NCBI RefSeq assembly: GCF_018687355.1
Contig: NZ_CP061288.1
Span: 1,684,144 to 1,748,143, forward strand
From: Polynucleobacter sp. VK25
GTDB taxonomy: Bacteria > Pseudomonadota > Gammaproteobacteria > Burkholderiales > Burkholderiaceae
Direction of reading: 5' to 3'
DNA: 64,000 nucleotides
The notes below the pieces were generated by a model, which was given only the letters and a program-made list of their open reading frames with translations, did no database searches and had not been told where the DNA came from. Numbering within the stretch: position 1 is the stretch's first letter; each line of letters starts with the position of its first letter. Positions 10,801-20,112 of the stretch are shown here, one piece after another. The translations under genes and the position numbers were made by a program.

Positions 10801-12018
10801 TTGTTTGACCGCATCTGGCAGGACTTAAATTTAACGGCTACCAATAAAAATTCCGCTTGGCAACTACGCCTAAGGGGATCGCCTCAAATTGCTGGCAATA
10901 TCCAATACCAACCATCTTCACAGTCTGTAGTCGGCGATCTGATTAGTGGGCGGCTTGCACGTCTAAAGATTCCTGAAGCTGTGGTTATTACACCCACACC
11001 CACACCCACAAAGCAGGGCTCAAAAAATCCAATCAGTAAAAACAAAATTGAGCCAGGATCTATACCGAGCATTGATTTAACTATTGATGACTTTGATTGG
11101 AATAAGGCTCAACTTGGCCAAGCAAAAATCAAAACCAAAACAACTGGCAATGTCCTTAATATTGATTCCATTCAATTCAATAACCCTCAAGGCAGCTCAA
11201 CCCTCACAGGCCGCTGGGCTGGAGGTACACAAAGTACGCCTTCCCATACAAACTTAAATATCGATCTTGAGGTTAAAGATGCTGGTCAGATTATTGAACA
11301 TTGGACCAACCAAAAATCAGTAGAAGGCGGCCAAGGCAAGCTCACTGTAAATGCAGATTGGGATGGCGCCCCTTTTAGCCCTAACTACGAGACCTTAGCG
11401 GGCAAAGCAACAATGAATCTTGAAAAAGGACGTCTTTTGGAAGTCAATACCAGTGGCGCCAAATTGCTCGATGTTCTCAGCTTACAAAGCTTATTTAGAT
11501 TCGCTACGTTTGATCTTAAGGGCAGCCTTGGAAATATTGTTACCAAAGGAACTCCGTTTAATAGCATTGATGCCTCTTTTGACATTAATGCTGGTGTGGC
11601 ACAAACCAAGCAATTCACGATGGGTTTAGATCAGGCTCGGGTTGCCATGACGGGGCAAATTAATCTCCCTAAACAAACACAAGATTTACGCGTCACTATC
11701 TTCCCAACGATTGATGCAACTGCTGGATCACTCGCTGCCTTTGTCATCAACCCTATTGTTGGGCTTGGCGCATTAGTTGGTCAGTACCTAATTACGAGCC
11801 AAATCAATCGAAATTTTCAATCAGACTATTTAGTGCAGGGGTCTTGGGAAAATCCTGAGGTGATTCCTTTAGATCAAAGGGGTCAACCAATCGATGCTAA
11901 AACTTTAGATACGATCCGCAGTAAGGATTTGCTGAAAGAGCAAACTAAGCCAAGCAGCAGTTCTGGTCCACAAAGTAATCCGAGCAATTCCGGCACCCCC
12001 AATAAAACTCCTAACTAA
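7864..12018 (+). CDS. AsmA-like/YhdP-type envelope protein (TIGR02099-like)
   Basis: A 1384-aa protein with a single N-terminal membrane segment (about residues 27-47) and a long periplasmic part made of beta-rich, AsmA/DUF3971-like repeats. The C-terminal AsmA-like part (about 1180-1320) includes GKATMNLEKGRLLEVN and LDVLSLQSLFRFATFDLKG, which are characteristic of the YhdP/TIGR02099 family. YhdP of E. coli belongs to the bridge-like proteins that carry phospholipid from the inner to the outer membrane; that role here is inferred from the family. A PTPTPTP linker (about residue 1043) and a Ser/Pro/Asn-rich tail look disordered. The nitrilase and tldD genes follow closely, an arrangement I recall from related betaproteobacteria. 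Confidence 0.88.
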   Translation: MLQNIIPPRLKSVLAKHPQGSSRAWRKRALILAGVTLALFVLGHVGVRFVLWPQIEKSKASVERLISARIGAEVSMDSLQVSWTGIRPNFEIEGLRFNGPDKLKPLLLVQKIYGQLSWASFYHLAPYFHEINIEGAEIHAQRNSKGVITIAGISIDGKANDYSAENWLFAQNEIRISDVKLYWDDQLKKKAITSIGIESLSLSNGIRSHEGSLSATTPWTKGPLTLDIDLVHHIGGQAGNWRDWIGTVSWKLNELQLSQMSSDFSLPLNTLEGILNSNGKLKIDNGNPDGGEIYLTADNLTIQLSKNEDAIALGRLETNLTQETDGGLISVTTKTFAWRDIDSPKSAPLENLSPMTFRWRPPSGDGEIKEFGFSSPKILVEDVALFALNLPLSKKVHQWIKASKADGELQDLDIKWSESNSPLSALNIPGGWFKSNKLDFTVSGKLIDLSFVGINKSMPSVTKLSGFLTADQNKGSFSIKSNDLELEVNDLLVDPKIKLDQANGQISWSKQKGNWVVNAKQLELSNPEISTTLNLSYMIGEDKKPDYMTLDMDFAQANLKTAYRYLPVGMGSDAKTYLSKAFDAGLIKKGNLHIKGDPNGVPFPKTGAGEFTLSLPIAGATFSPVPTSSPAQGIWSAFNNVNGVINVRNENFTVDIAQANYKQVTLSNFHAEIPSISAKQLLLTVNGGAQGDAPQLLEYLFASPVGKKQIELERNLKITGSTNVNLDLKIPLTGSGDTSTDIQLSFPGNRVQWAELPPFENLKGKIRITEVNPEFEDITANFLGGAIKISSAQSKQGAQSYDISGDVSAKFIRDYFSNDTAVQAFPILQALSGLARYDGTINFSKGNSETKLKIDMRDWGSTAPAPAKKQAGTAMSGNLTLKTFAKNKTNSSRLSWDGKIGDVYYIQGEIAADDTLRHAVGIGTPAIPPQQGFQLNLVSSELNLDLWQDFLSQQTRKNSAPNSNTLNNIQIAAQVKQLTLFDRIWQDLNLTATNKNSAWQLRLRGSPQIAGNIQYQPSSQSVVGDLISGRLARLKIPEAVVITPTPTPTKQGSKNPISKNKIEPGSIPSIDLTIDDFDWNKAQLGQAKIKTKTTGNVLNIDSIQFNNPQGSSTLTGRWAGGTQSTPSHTNLNIDLEVKDAGQIIEHWTNQKSVEGGQGKLTVNADWDGAPFSPNYETLAGKATMNLEKGRLLEVNTSGAKLLDVLSLQSLFRFATFDLKGSLGNIVTKGTPFNSIDASFDINAGVAQTKQFTMGLDQARVAMTGQINLPKQTQDLRVTIFPTIDATAGSLAAFVINPIVGLGALVGQYLITSQINRNFQSDYLVQGSWENPEVIPLDQRGQPIDAKTLDTIRSKDLLKEQTKPSSSSGPQSNPSNSGTPNKTPN

Positions 12019-12024
12019 TACATC

Positions 12025-12858
12025 ATGAGCACATCAGCAAGCAGTGCAGAACTCAAGATTTCCTCGATTCAGATGGTTTCTACCCCCGATGTACAAGAGA
12101 ACCTATCTACAGCGAGCAGGCTCATCGCCGCTGCAGCGGCAGATGGTGCGCAGTTAGCCGTTCTACCCGAGTACTTTTGCTTGATGGGCCTCAAAGATAC
12201 CGATAAAGTTCGCGCCAGAGAAGGCATTGGAAATGGCCCTATTCAAGAGCAGCTCTCCCAAATTGCTAAAGAGAATAATTTATATTTGGTGGCAGGCACC
12301 ATTCCACTGGAAGCAAAAGATCCCAATAAAGTACTGAACACCACTCTTGTTTTTGATTCTGCTGGTCAAGTAATTTCTCGTTACGACAAAATTCATTTAT
12401 TTGGCTTTCAAACCGCAACTGAGCGCTATCAAGAATCGGAAACAATTGAAGCCGGCAATAAACCAGGCCTCTTAAAACTTGCCATTAATGGGCATGATTG
12501 GACATTTGGCTTGAGTATTTGCTATGACCTACGTTTTCCAGAGCTCTATCGCGCCCTGGGCCAAGTTGACTGTCATATCATCCCCGCTGCATTTACTTAC
12601 ACTACTGGCAAAGACCATTGGGAAATCCTCTTACGTGCCCGAGCGATTGAAAATCAATGCTACGTCCTTGCTTCTGCACAGGGCGGAAAACATCAAAATC
12701 AACGTCGCACTTGGGGTAACAGCATGCTAATTGATCCATGGGGTGGCATCTTGGCTAACCTACCTGAGGGAGAAGGCTTTATTTCAGGGGTTTTATGCAA
12801 AGATAAATTAAACGAGGTACGCTCTAAGTTACCCGCACTTGCGCATCGTAAGCTTTAA
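12025..12858 (+). CDS. Carbon-nitrogen hydrolase (nitrilase family, Nit1/deaminated-glutathione amidase-like)
   Basis: A cytoplasmic 277-aa hydrolase of the nitrilase superfamily. The Glu-Lys-Cys catalytic triad is visible: Glu49 in AVLPEYFCL, Lys122 in [10 protein letters not shown] and Cys166 in [12 protein letters not shown]. The sequence around Cys166 and the later [18 protein letters not shown] resemble the Nit1/YbeM group, which hydrolyses deaminated glutathione, a metabolite-repair reaction. The exact substrate cannot be told from sequence alone. It starts 6 nt after the YhdP-like gene and is followed by tldD after 20 nt, so the three probably form one operon. Confidence 0.88.
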   Translation: MSTSASSAELKISSIQMVSTPDVQENLSTASRLIAAAAADGAQLAVLPEYFCLMGLKDTDKVRAREGIGNGPIQEQLSQIAKENNLYLVAGTIPLEAKDPNKVLNTTLVFDSAGQVISRYDKIHLFGFQTATERYQESETIEAGNKPGLLKLAINGHDWTFGLSICYDLRFPELYRALGQVDCHIIPAAFTYTTGKDHWEILLRARAIENQCYVLASAQGGKHQNQRRTWGNSMLIDPWGGILANLPEGEGFISGVLCKDKLNEVRSKLPALAHRKL

Positions 12859-12878
12859 AGAAAGACCTGCCGAATCAC

Positions 12879-14369
12879 ATGAATGCACCAGAAGCACTTT
12901 TCCCCGCCAATTGGACCAAAGCCAAAAAGCAAGCAGACCTCATTAAATTAGCAAAATCTATTTTGCTCGAGCCAACTGGACTATCTGAGCAAGATCTACA
13001 TCACACCTTTGGCAACATGTTTACCCATCGGCTTGATGATGCAGACCTTTACTTCCAACACACACGCAGTGAAAGCTGGAGTCTTGAGGAAGGCATTGTT
13101 AAATCAGGCAGCTTCAATATTGATCAAGGTGTTGGTGTACGCGCCATCTATGGCGATAAGACGGCCTTCGCCTATTCAGATGAAATCAATTTAGAAGCCC
13201 TCAATAAAGCCGCAAAAGCAACTCGCGTCATCGGTCCAGAGGGCGGCAAGCAAGCAGTCGCCAACAAATTATTCAATCCAGTATCGAATAAGCTTTACTC
13301 AGACATCAACCCCTTAGATTCCCTACAGCCCAAAGAAAAAATTGCGCTGCTAGAAAGTATTGAGCGTCGCGCCAAAGCGCGTGACCCTCGCATCATTCAA
13401 GTGATGGCAAGCCTAGCTGGTGAGTTTGATGTTGTTTTAGTGGTGCGCGCAGACGGCTTATTAGCTGCTGATGTACGCCCGCTAGTGCGTGTATCAGTAC
13501 ATGTCATCGCCGAACAAAATGGTCGTCGTGAATCCGGATCTTCTGGGGGTGGCGCACGTCATGACTACCTCTATTTCAATACAGATCTCATCAATCGCTA
13601 TGTTGATGAGGCAGTAGATGGAGCTCTGGTAAATCTAGAGTCCCGCCCGGCGCCTGCTGGCCCAATGACCGTAGTAATGGGGCCAGGCTGGCCTGGTGTT
13701 TTATTGCACGAGGCAGTTGGCCATGGTCTTGAGGGTGACTTTAATCGCAAAGGCTCTTCTGCTTTTGCCGGTCGTATTGGTCAGCGTGTTGCTGCCAAAG
13801 GGGTCACCGTTGTTGATGACGGAACTTTGTCTGGGCGTAGAGGATCTCTCAATATTGATGATGAAGGTACACCTACACAATGCACCACCTTGATTGAAGA
13901 TGGCATCTTGAAGGGTTATATCCAAGATAGCCTGAACGCACGATTGATGAACATGCCTCTCACTGGCAATGGTCGTCGCGAAAGTTTTGCCTCACTACCA
14001 ATGCCACGTATGACTAATACCTACATGTTGGCTGGCAAAGATGATCCGCAAGAAATTGTGGCAAGTATTAAACGAGGTCTATATGCAGTCAATTTCGGCG
14101 GCGGCCAAGTTGACATTACTAGCGGCAAATTTGTTTTTTCTGCCTCAGAAGCCTACTGGGTTGAGAACGGCAAAATTCAATATCCCGTCAAAGGCGCCAC
14201 CATTATTGGTAGCGGTCCAGAATCCCTAAAACAGGTTTCTATGATCGGAAATGACCTCAAATTAGATGGTGGGGTGGGGGTTTGTGGCAAGGAAGGGCAA
14301 AGTGTTCCGGTTGGGGTTGGGCAGCCCACCTTGAGGATTGATAGCCTGACTGTGGGCGGGACTGCCTGA
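12879..14369 (+). CDS. tldD: Metalloprotease TldD
   Basis: TldD is the catalytic partner of PmbA/TldE in a cytoplasmic metalloprotease that degrades unfolded short peptides and matures some peptide natural products. The 496-aa protein has the HEXXXH zinc motif as [11 protein letters not shown] (His277-His282) and the following glycine-rich [18 protein letters not shown] region, both diagnostic. The C-terminal segment has [17 protein letters not shown] and [10 protein letters not shown], also family motifs. No tldE/pmbA gene lies in the window, so the partner must be elsewhere. It is the last gene of the YhdP-nitrilase-tldD series. Confidence 0.96.
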   Translation: MNAPEALFPANWTKAKKQADLIKLAKSILLEPTGLSEQDLHHTFGNMFTHRLDDADLYFQHTRSESWSLEEGIVKSGSFNIDQGVGVRAIYGDKTAFAYSDEINLEALNKAAKATRVIGPEGGKQAVANKLFNPVSNKLYSDINPLDSLQPKEKIALLESIERRAKARDPRIIQVMASLAGEFDVVLVVRADGLLAADVRPLVRVSVHVIAEQNGRRESGSSGGGARHDYLYFNTDLINRYVDEAVDGALVNLESRPAPAGPMTVVMGPGWPGVLLHEAVGHGLEGDFNRKGSSAFAGRIGQRVAAKGVTVVDDGTLSGRRGSLNIDDEGTPTQCTTLIEDGILKGYIQDSLNARLMNMPLTGNGRRESFASLPMPRMTNTYMLAGKDDPQEIVASIKRGLYAVNFGGGQVDITSGKFVFSASEAYWVENGKIQYPVKGATIIGSGPESLKQVSMIGNDLKLDGGVGVCGKEGQSVPVGVGQPTLRIDSLTVGGTA

Positions 14370-14399
14370 GATCGGGTAATTACGGCTTAAAATAGCCGG

Positions 14400-15524
14400 A
14401 TGAGCCAACAAAATACGAATCCCGCTAATTGGTACTCCGCCGTCGACAAGACTTCGGATACTGACGATCAACGCATTGATAACATTTCTGTTCTGCCTCC
14501 GCCAGAGCATTTAATCCGCTTCTTTCCTATTTCTGGAACACCAACTGAAGCGCTGATTAGCAAAACTCGCAAAAAGATCCGCGACATTATTCATGGCAAA
14601 GATGACCGTTTACTCGTCATCATCGGACCTTGCTCTATTCATGATCCAAAAGCAGCGCTGGAATATTGTCAGCGCCTCTTGGCAGAGCGTGCGCGCTTTG
14701 CTGGTGAATTAGAAATTGTGATGCGCGTGTATTTTGAAAAGCCGCGCACTACTGTTGGCTGGAAGGGTTTGATTAACGACCCGTATCTAGATGAAAGCTA
14801 TCGCATTGAAGAGGGCTTGCGCCTTGCGCGTCAAGTTCTGATGGAAATCAACCGCCTTGGCATGCCAGCAGGTAGCGAATTCTTGGATGTGATTTCTCCG
14901 CAGTACATTGCTGACCTCATTTCTTGGGGAGCAATTGGTGCGCGCACAACCGAGAGCCAAGTTCATCGCGAACTCGCTTCCGGCTTATCTGCACCTATAG
15001 GATTTAAGAATGGTACTGATGGCAATATCAAAATTGCTACAGATGCTATTCAAGCAGCTGGTCGTCCACATCACTTCTTATCCGTTCATAAGAATGGTCA
15101 AGTATCAGTAGTGGAAACCAAAGGCAATAAAGATTGCCACGTGATTTTGCGCGGCGGCAAAGAGCCCAACTATGAAGCCCAATACGTCCAGGCAGCCTGC
15201 TCTGAACTAGAAGCGGCCAAGCTTCCAGCCAGTTTGATGGTTGACCTTTCGCATGCCAACTCAAGCAAAAAGCATGAGCGTCAAATCGTAGTTGCAGATG
15301 ATGTAGCACAGCAGATTGAAACTGGCTCACATCAGATTTTTGGTGTGATGGTAGAGAGCCATTTGAATGATGGTGCTCAGAAATTTACACCTGGAAAAGA
15401 TGATCCAAGTAAGTTAGAGTACGGTAAGAGTATTACCGATGCTTGTATTAACTGGGATGACTCTGTCAAAGTGCTAGAGCGTCTTGCTACTGCCGTTAAG
15501 AATCGTAGAAGCAAGAAAAAGTAA
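14400..15524 (+). CDS. 3-deoxy-7-phosphoheptulonate synthase (DAHP synthase, class I)
   Basis: Condenses phosphoenolpyruvate and erythrose-4-phosphate in the first step of the shikimate pathway to aromatic amino acids. The 374-aa length and the motifs GPCSIHDPKAALEY (about residue 76), MRVYFEKPRTTVGWKG, GARTTESQVHRELASGLS and LMVDLSHANSSK identify the AroF/G/H-type enzyme. Which amino acid feeds back on it cannot be read from sequence, so I give no letter. It starts 30 nt after tldD and is followed by a strong bidirectional terminator (15563-15595). Confidence 0.95.
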   Translation: MSQQNTNPANWYSAVDKTSDTDDQRIDNISVLPPPEHLIRFFPISGTPTEALISKTRKKIRDIIHGKDDRLLVIIGPCSIHDPKAALEYCQRLLAERARFAGELEIVMRVYFEKPRTTVGWKGLINDPYLDESYRIEEGLRLARQVLMEINRLGMPAGSEFLDVISPQYIADLISWGAIGARTTESQVHRELASGLSAPIGFKNGTDGNIKIATDAIQAAGRPHHFLSVHKNGQVSVVETKGNKDCHVILRGGKEPNYEAQYVQAACSELEAAKLPASLMVDLSHANSSKKHERQIVVADDVAQQIETGSHQIFGVMVESHLNDGAQKFTPGKDDPSKLEYGKSITDACINWDDSVKVLERLATAVKNRRSKKK

Positions 15525-15562
15525 TTCGGATTACTAAAATCTGAGCTTGAAGTAATGCAACT

Positions 15563-15595
15563 AAAAGAGGCTAATTTATTTAGCCTCTTTTTTTT
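15563..15595. terminator. Bidirectional rho-independent terminator
   Basis: A perfect inverted repeat, AAAAGAGGCTA and TAGCCTCTTTT with a short A/T loop, is flanked by A- and T-tracts. It can end both the rightward DAHP synthase transcript and the leftward cobalamin adenosyltransferase transcript. The last codons of the latter lie inside the right arm of the hairpin. Confidence 0.9.
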
Positions 15596-16145
15596 CGTGC
15601 TTCCAAAGTACGTCAGAACCACCGGCTGCACGATTCAGAATACGGGCAAGTACAAAGAGTAAGTCAGACAAACGATTGACGTATTGACGAGGAGAATCAT
15701 ATAAAGGCTCTTCCCAACCCAAGCGAACAATGGAGCGCTCTGCTCTGCGGCAAACAGTACGACAAACGTGTGCTTGTGCAGCAGCACGAGTGCCACCTGG
15801 CAAAATAAACTCCGTTAAAGGCGGTAATTGTTGGTTGTATTTCTCGAGCCAAACATCTAACTGAGCTACATGCTCAGGATTGAGGAGTTTGTAATTTGGG
15901 ATGCAAAGCTCACCGCCTAAATCAAATAAATCGTGCTGCACCTGCAGAAAAAGCTCATCCAATTCAGTAGAAATGCCTTCCGGGATCTCCTCGGTCATCA
16001 AAACCCCAATTTCCGAGTTCAACTCATCGATATCACCCATAGCGCAGATACGCAGGTGATCCTTCTCTACGCGACTTCCGTCACCTAAGCCCGTCATTCC
16101 TGCATCCCCGGTTCTAGTGGCGATTTTTGATAGTCGATTTCCCAT
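15576..16145 (-). CDS. Cob(I)yrinic acid a,c-diamide adenosyltransferase, PduO type
   Basis: Transfers adenosyl from ATP to cob(I)alamin, making coenzyme B12. The 189-aa sequence begins MGNRLSKIATRTGDAGMTGL, the N-terminal ATP-binding signature of PduO-type enzymes. It also has the later FILPGGTRAAAQAHVCRTVCRRAER motif region around residues 112-136 and a C-terminal YVNRLSDLLFVLAR. Its start codon is only 18 nt from the divergent glcD start, so one promoter must lie inside a coding region. The C-terminal codons form part of the terminator hairpin shared with the DAHP synthase gene. Confidence 0.93.
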   Translation of the reverse strand: MGNRLSKIATRTGDAGMTGLGDGSRVEKDHLRICAMGDIDELNSEIGVLMTEEIPEGISTELDELFLQVQHDLFDLGGELCIPNYKLLNPEHVAQLDVWLEKYNQQLPPLTEFILPGGTRAAAQAHVCRTVCRRAERSIVRLGWEEPLYDSPRQYVNRLSDLLFVLARILNRAAGGSDVLWKHEKKEAK

Positions 16146-16163
16146 AAGCTTAATTATAGGTAA

Positions 16164-17678
16164 ATGGCTAAAATGATTCCTATGAATATGGTGACCCCAC
16201 CCCCCGAATTAGCCGCTATTAGCGCCCTTCAGTCCAAATTGGTTTCGGCCTTACGCCCAATCCTGCCGGAATATGCCCTCTTATGGGAGCCAGAAGACAC
16301 TATTCCATATGAATGCGATGGTTTGGCTGCTTATCGACGGATGCCTTTGGCGGTGGCTTTACCGGAAACTGAAGAGCAAGTGGCTCAAATTTTGAAGATT
16401 TGCTATGCGATGCAAATTCCGGTTGTGCCCCGTGGATCGGGCACAGGACTTTCTGGTGGTGCGATGCCTCTTTCTCAGGGATTGGTATTGTCACTAGCCA
16501 AGCTTAAGAAAATTATCAGCATTGATCCATTCACTCGCACCGCAGTAGTTCAGCCTGGCGTGCGCAATCTCGCAATCTCTGAAGCTGTTGCTCATCTGGG
16601 TTTGTATTACGCGCCAGATCCATCCTCTCAAATTGCCTGCTCTATCGGTGGCAACGTCAATGAAAACTCCGGTGGTGTGCACTGCCTTAAATACGGCCTA
16701 ACCTTGCACAACGTTTTGCGTGTTCGTGGAATACTCATGAACGGTGAGATTGTTGAATTTGGTGGCTTAGCACCAGATGCACCTGGCCTGGACTTACTAG
16801 CAATCATGATGGGTAGTGAAGGCATGCTCGCGGTAGTTACTGAAGTCACCGTTAAATTGGTTGCTAAACCAAAATTAGCTCGCGTGATTATGGCGAGTTT
16901 TGACGACATCGAAAAAGGTGGTAACGCTGTTGCTGCCATTATTGCTGCTGGCATTATTCCTGCTGGCTTAGAGATGATGGATAAAGCCACCACGCGCGCT
17001 GTAGAAGAGTTTGTACATGCTGGTTATGACTTAGATGCTGAAGCGATTTTGCTCTGCGAATCTGATGGCACGCCAGAAGAAGTTGCTGAAGAAATCGAGC
17101 GCATGACGAAGGTGCTCGAAGAAGCCGGCGCAAGCGGTATTCAGATTTCTAAAGATGAGAGTGAGCGCTTGAAGTTTTGGAGTGGGCGTAAGAACGCATT
17201 CCCGGCTGCAGGTCGCTTAGCACCTGACTACTACTGCATGGATGGCACGATACCGCGTCGCCATATTGCCACTTTGCTTAAACGTATTCAGGGTATGGAA
17301 GCAAAGTATGGTCTTGGCTGCTTGAATGTATTCCATGCGGGTGATGGCAATATGCATCCACTCATCCTATTTAACGGCGCTGATCAAGAGGAGTGGCATC
17401 GCGCTGAAGACTTCGGTACTGAAATTTTAGAAGCTTGTGTAGAGCTTGGCGGAACCATCACCGGTGAACATGGCGTTGGCATCGAAAAAATTAATTCGAT
17501 GTGCGTGCAATTTGGTGAAGGTGAGCGCGAATCCTTCTGGGGCGTGAAGAGTGCTTTTGATCCAGAAAAACTACTTAACCCAGACAAAGCAATTCCAACT
17601 TTGAGTCGTTGTGCAGAATATGGTCGCATGCGCATTAGCGGCGGCCAATTACCTCACCCTGAGTTGGAGCGCTTTTAA
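16164..17678 (+). CDS. glcD: Glycolate oxidase subunit GlcD (FAD-linked)
   Basis: The FAD subunit of membrane-associated glycolate oxidase, which turns glycolate into glyoxylate. The 504-aa product has the FAD-binding motif VVPRGSGTGLSGGAMPLSQG near residues 87-106, the GGNVNENSGGVHCLKYGLT region, and a C-terminal FAD-oxidase domain with LNVFHAGDGNMHP and TITGEHGVGIEK. Start choice: ATG 16164 gives MAKMIPMNMV; an internal Met at 16173 is possible. It leads the glcDEF-yggS-proC gene series. Glycolate is a common phytoplankton exudate, which fits a freshwater heterotroph (inference). Confidence 0.96.
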   Translation: MAKMIPMNMVTPPPELAAISALQSKLVSALRPILPEYALLWEPEDTIPYECDGLAAYRRMPLAVALPETEEQVAQILKICYAMQIPVVPRGSGTGLSGGAMPLSQGLVLSLAKLKKIISIDPFTRTAVVQPGVRNLAISEAVAHLGLYYAPDPSSQIACSIGGNVNENSGGVHCLKYGLTLHNVLRVRGILMNGEIVEFGGLAPDAPGLDLLAIMMGSEGMLAVVTEVTVKLVAKPKLARVIMASFDDIEKGGNAVAAIIAAGIIPAGLEMMDKATTRAVEEFVHAGYDLDAEAILLCESDGTPEEVAEEIERMTKVLEEAGASGIQISKDESERLKFWSGRKNAFPAAGRLAPDYYCMDGTIPRRHIATLLKRIQGMEAKYGLGCLNVFHAGDGNMHPLILFNGADQEEWHRAEDFGTEILEACVELGGTITGEHGVGIEKINSMCVQFGEGERESFWGVKSAFDPEKLLNPDKAIPTLSRCAEYGRMRISGGQLPHPELERF

Positions 17679-17680
17679 TA

Positions 17681-18826
17681 ATGAGTCACTCCAATTTACA
17701 CATTGATGCATTTCGCGAACAAATTCTGAATGCAGCCAAGAATAAAACCCCGCTCTCCATTGAAGGGGGTGGCACAAAATCTTGGTATGGCAATTCCAAT
17801 TGCTATACAAAGCTTGATGCGCGCTCTTACTCAGGGATCTTGGAATACCAACCAGAAGAATTGGTGATCACTGCTTGTGCCGGCACTCCGCTAAAAGAAA
17901 TTGAAGCAGCTCTCAAAGCAAAAAATCAGGTGCTTGCATTTGAGCCGCCACACTTTGGCGAGAACGCAACCTTTGGTGGTGCAATTGCTGCTGGTCTTGC
18001 TGGTCCAGGCCGCATCACCGTTGGTAATTTCCGCGACTTCGTATTGGGTGCGCGTATCCTTGACGGCAAAGGTCAGGACCTTTCCTTTGGCGGCAAGGTA
18101 ATGAAGAACGTAGCTGGATATGACGTTTCTCGTTTACTGCCTGGCTCTTTGGGAACCCTTGCGCTTTTATTGGAAGCCTCAGTCAAGGTGCTGCCTAAAC
18201 CTGCAGCGACAGCCACCTTGCGTTGCCAGCTTTCCCAAGAGAAAGCACTTAAAGTTCTTAATGAGTGGGCTGGTCAACCACTGCCACTTTCCGCAAGCTG
18301 CTGGATTGGTTCTGCTAAAGGCGGAGACGGGGAGTTAACTTTCCGCCTCGCGGGAGCCGGAGCTGCGGTTAAAGCTGCGATTCCCCTCATGAGCTCACTA
18401 GTAAATGCCGCGGAGATTAATGAAGAAACTGCAGAACATTTCTGGAATGATTTGCGCGAACAAAAAGTTTCTGCATTTGCAAATCTTGGCGCAGATCAAA
18501 CTCTATATCGTTTAGCGCTACCTGCTGCCTGTGGCTCCATTGCCATACACGGTGCTAACGATGAAATCATTTTGGAGTGGCATGGTCAACAACGCTGGAT
18601 TAAAGCACCTGGTGATGAAGCCACTTTCAAAGCTATCAAAGCACTGGCAAATTCTCATGGTGGACATGCAACTCGTTTTAGACAAGGTGCAAATGTAGAT
18701 TCTTCATATCAACGCTTCACCCTACTCTCAGAGCAAGCCCACTCTAAAGCCCTTGAAGCAGTGCAAGAACGCTTGAGATCGGCCTTTGATCCTGCTGGCG
18801 TATTTGCCACTAAACGTCTTCCATAA
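17681..18826 (+). CDS. glcE: Glycolate oxidase subunit GlcE
   Basis: The second FAD-binding subunit of glycolate oxidase, 381 aa. It resembles a shortened GlcD, with an N-terminal FAD_binding_4-like part including TPLSIEGGGTKSWYG and FGGAIAAGLAGPGRITVGNFRDF, and GGKVMKNVAGYDVSRLLPGS, which are diagnostic for GlcE. It starts 2 nt after the glcD stop and ends 8 nt before glcF, so the three subunits are made from one mRNA. Confidence 0.95.
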   Translation: MSHSNLHIDAFREQILNAAKNKTPLSIEGGGTKSWYGNSNCYTKLDARSYSGILEYQPEELVITACAGTPLKEIEAALKAKNQVLAFEPPHFGENATFGGAIAAGLAGPGRITVGNFRDFVLGARILDGKGQDLSFGGKVMKNVAGYDVSRLLPGSLGTLALLLEASVKVLPKPAATATLRCQLSQEKALKVLNEWAGQPLPLSASCWIGSAKGGDGELTFRLAGAGAAVKAAIPLMSSLVNAAEINEETAEHFWNDLREQKVSAFANLGADQTLYRLALPAACGSIAIHGANDEIILEWHGQQRWIKAPGDEATFKAIKALANSHGGHATRFRQGANVDSSYQRFTLLSEQAHSKALEAVQERLRSAFDPAGVFATKRLP

Positions 18827-18834
18827 GTATTTCT

Positions 18835-20112
18835 ATGCAAACTCAACTCGCCCCTCAATTTGCCAACACACCGGAAGGTATCGAGGCAGCCCGCATTCTA
18901 GGCAAATGTGTTCACTGCGGTTTTTGTACAGCCACTTGCCCCACCTACCAAATACTGGGTGATGAGTTAGATGGTCCACGTGGACGCATCTATCTGATTA
19001 AGCAAATCGCTGAAGGTCAATCGCCCACCGAAAAGACTCGCTTACATTTAGACCGCTGCTTAACATGTCGCAATTGCGAGAGCACTTGCCCAAGTGGTGT
19101 GCAATACGGAAACCTCATAGATATTGGTCGTAAGTGGGCAGAAGAAAATACACCTGAGCGTCCAATCGGTCAGCGCTTAACTCGATGGGCTCTGAAAGAA
19201 GGTCTGACTAAGCCGGCTTTATTTAATACTGCAATGACCTTAGGTCGCCTAGTGCGTCCATTGATGCCTAGTGGGATTAAACGCAAGATTCCACTGACTA
19301 TTAATAAAGCATTAGCCAAATCCACCGATGCCCACGCAAGGCCGACTGCAGCGCATCAGCGCAAAATGGTTTTGCTAGAAGGTTGCGTACAACCTGGCAT
19401 GCTTCCAAATATCAACTCAGCAACAGCACGCGTACTCAACGCACTCAAGATCCAGCTGATCAGTGCGCCTAATGCCACTTGTTGTGGAGCCTTGCGTTAT
19501 CACCTGAATGATCAAGCCGGTGGCTTAGATAATGCCAAGCAAAATATTGATGCTTGGTGGCCCCTAGTAGAAAGTGGTGTCGAAGCTATTGTGATGACTG
19601 CATCAGGCTGTGGTGTGATGGTCAAAGACTATGGCCATCTATTTGCGAATGACCCTACTTATGCCGCTAAAGCAAAGAAGATTTCAGACTTGACCAAGGA
19701 TATTTCTGAGATTTTGCCGTCATTACAAAATGAACTCGTGCAACTAGTTGGAGCCGATCCTAAGCCAGGAGTGGTGTATCACCCACCCTGCACTCTTCAG
19801 CATGGTCAACAAGTCCGCGGCAAGGTTGAGGGACTACTTTCCAGCATCGGTATTGGCGTTCGTTTATGCGCCGATAGCCACCTTTGCTGTGGATCTGCCG
19901 GCACTTATTCGGTGACTCAACCAGAACTCTCTGAACAACTTCGTAAAAACAAGTTAACGCACTTAAATGCAGCATGCGAGGAATCAGGCGCCGAGGTTAT
20001 TGTTTCTGGAAATATTGGCTGCATAGCCCACCTTCAGCAAGATGACACGCCAGTGGTGCATTGGATCGAAATCGTAGATCAATTAGTTAGCAAATCTTCT
20101 AAGGCCTCATGA
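18835..20112 (+). CDS. glcF: Glycolate oxidase iron-sulfur subunit GlcF
   Basis: The 4Fe-4S subunit, which passes electrons from GlcD/GlcE to the respiratory chain. The 425-aa sequence has two ferredoxin-type clusters: CVHCGFCTATCP (Cys25, 28, 31, 35) and CLTCRNCESTCP (Cys75, 78, 81, 85). Two cysteine-rich CCG-type domains follow, including ATCCGALRYH and SHLCCGSAGTY. The stop overlaps the yggS start by 4 nt (ATGA), which suggests translational coupling. Confidence 0.96.
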   Translation: MQTQLAPQFANTPEGIEAARILGKCVHCGFCTATCPTYQILGDELDGPRGRIYLIKQIAEGQSPTEKTRLHLDRCLTCRNCESTCPSGVQYGNLIDIGRKWAEENTPERPIGQRLTRWALKEGLTKPALFNTAMTLGRLVRPLMPSGIKRKIPLTINKALAKSTDAHARPTAAHQRKMVLLEGCVQPGMLPNINSATARVLNALKIQLISAPNATCCGALRYHLNDQAGGLDNAKQNIDAWWPLVESGVEAIVMTASGCGVMVKDYGHLFANDPTYAAKAKKISDLTKDISEILPSLQNELVQLVGADPKPGVVYHPPCTLQHGQQVRGKVEGLLSSIGIGVRLCADSHLCCGSAGTYSVTQPELSEQLRKNKLTHLNAACEESGAEVIVSGNIGCIAHLQQDDTPVVHWIEIVDQLVSKSSKAS

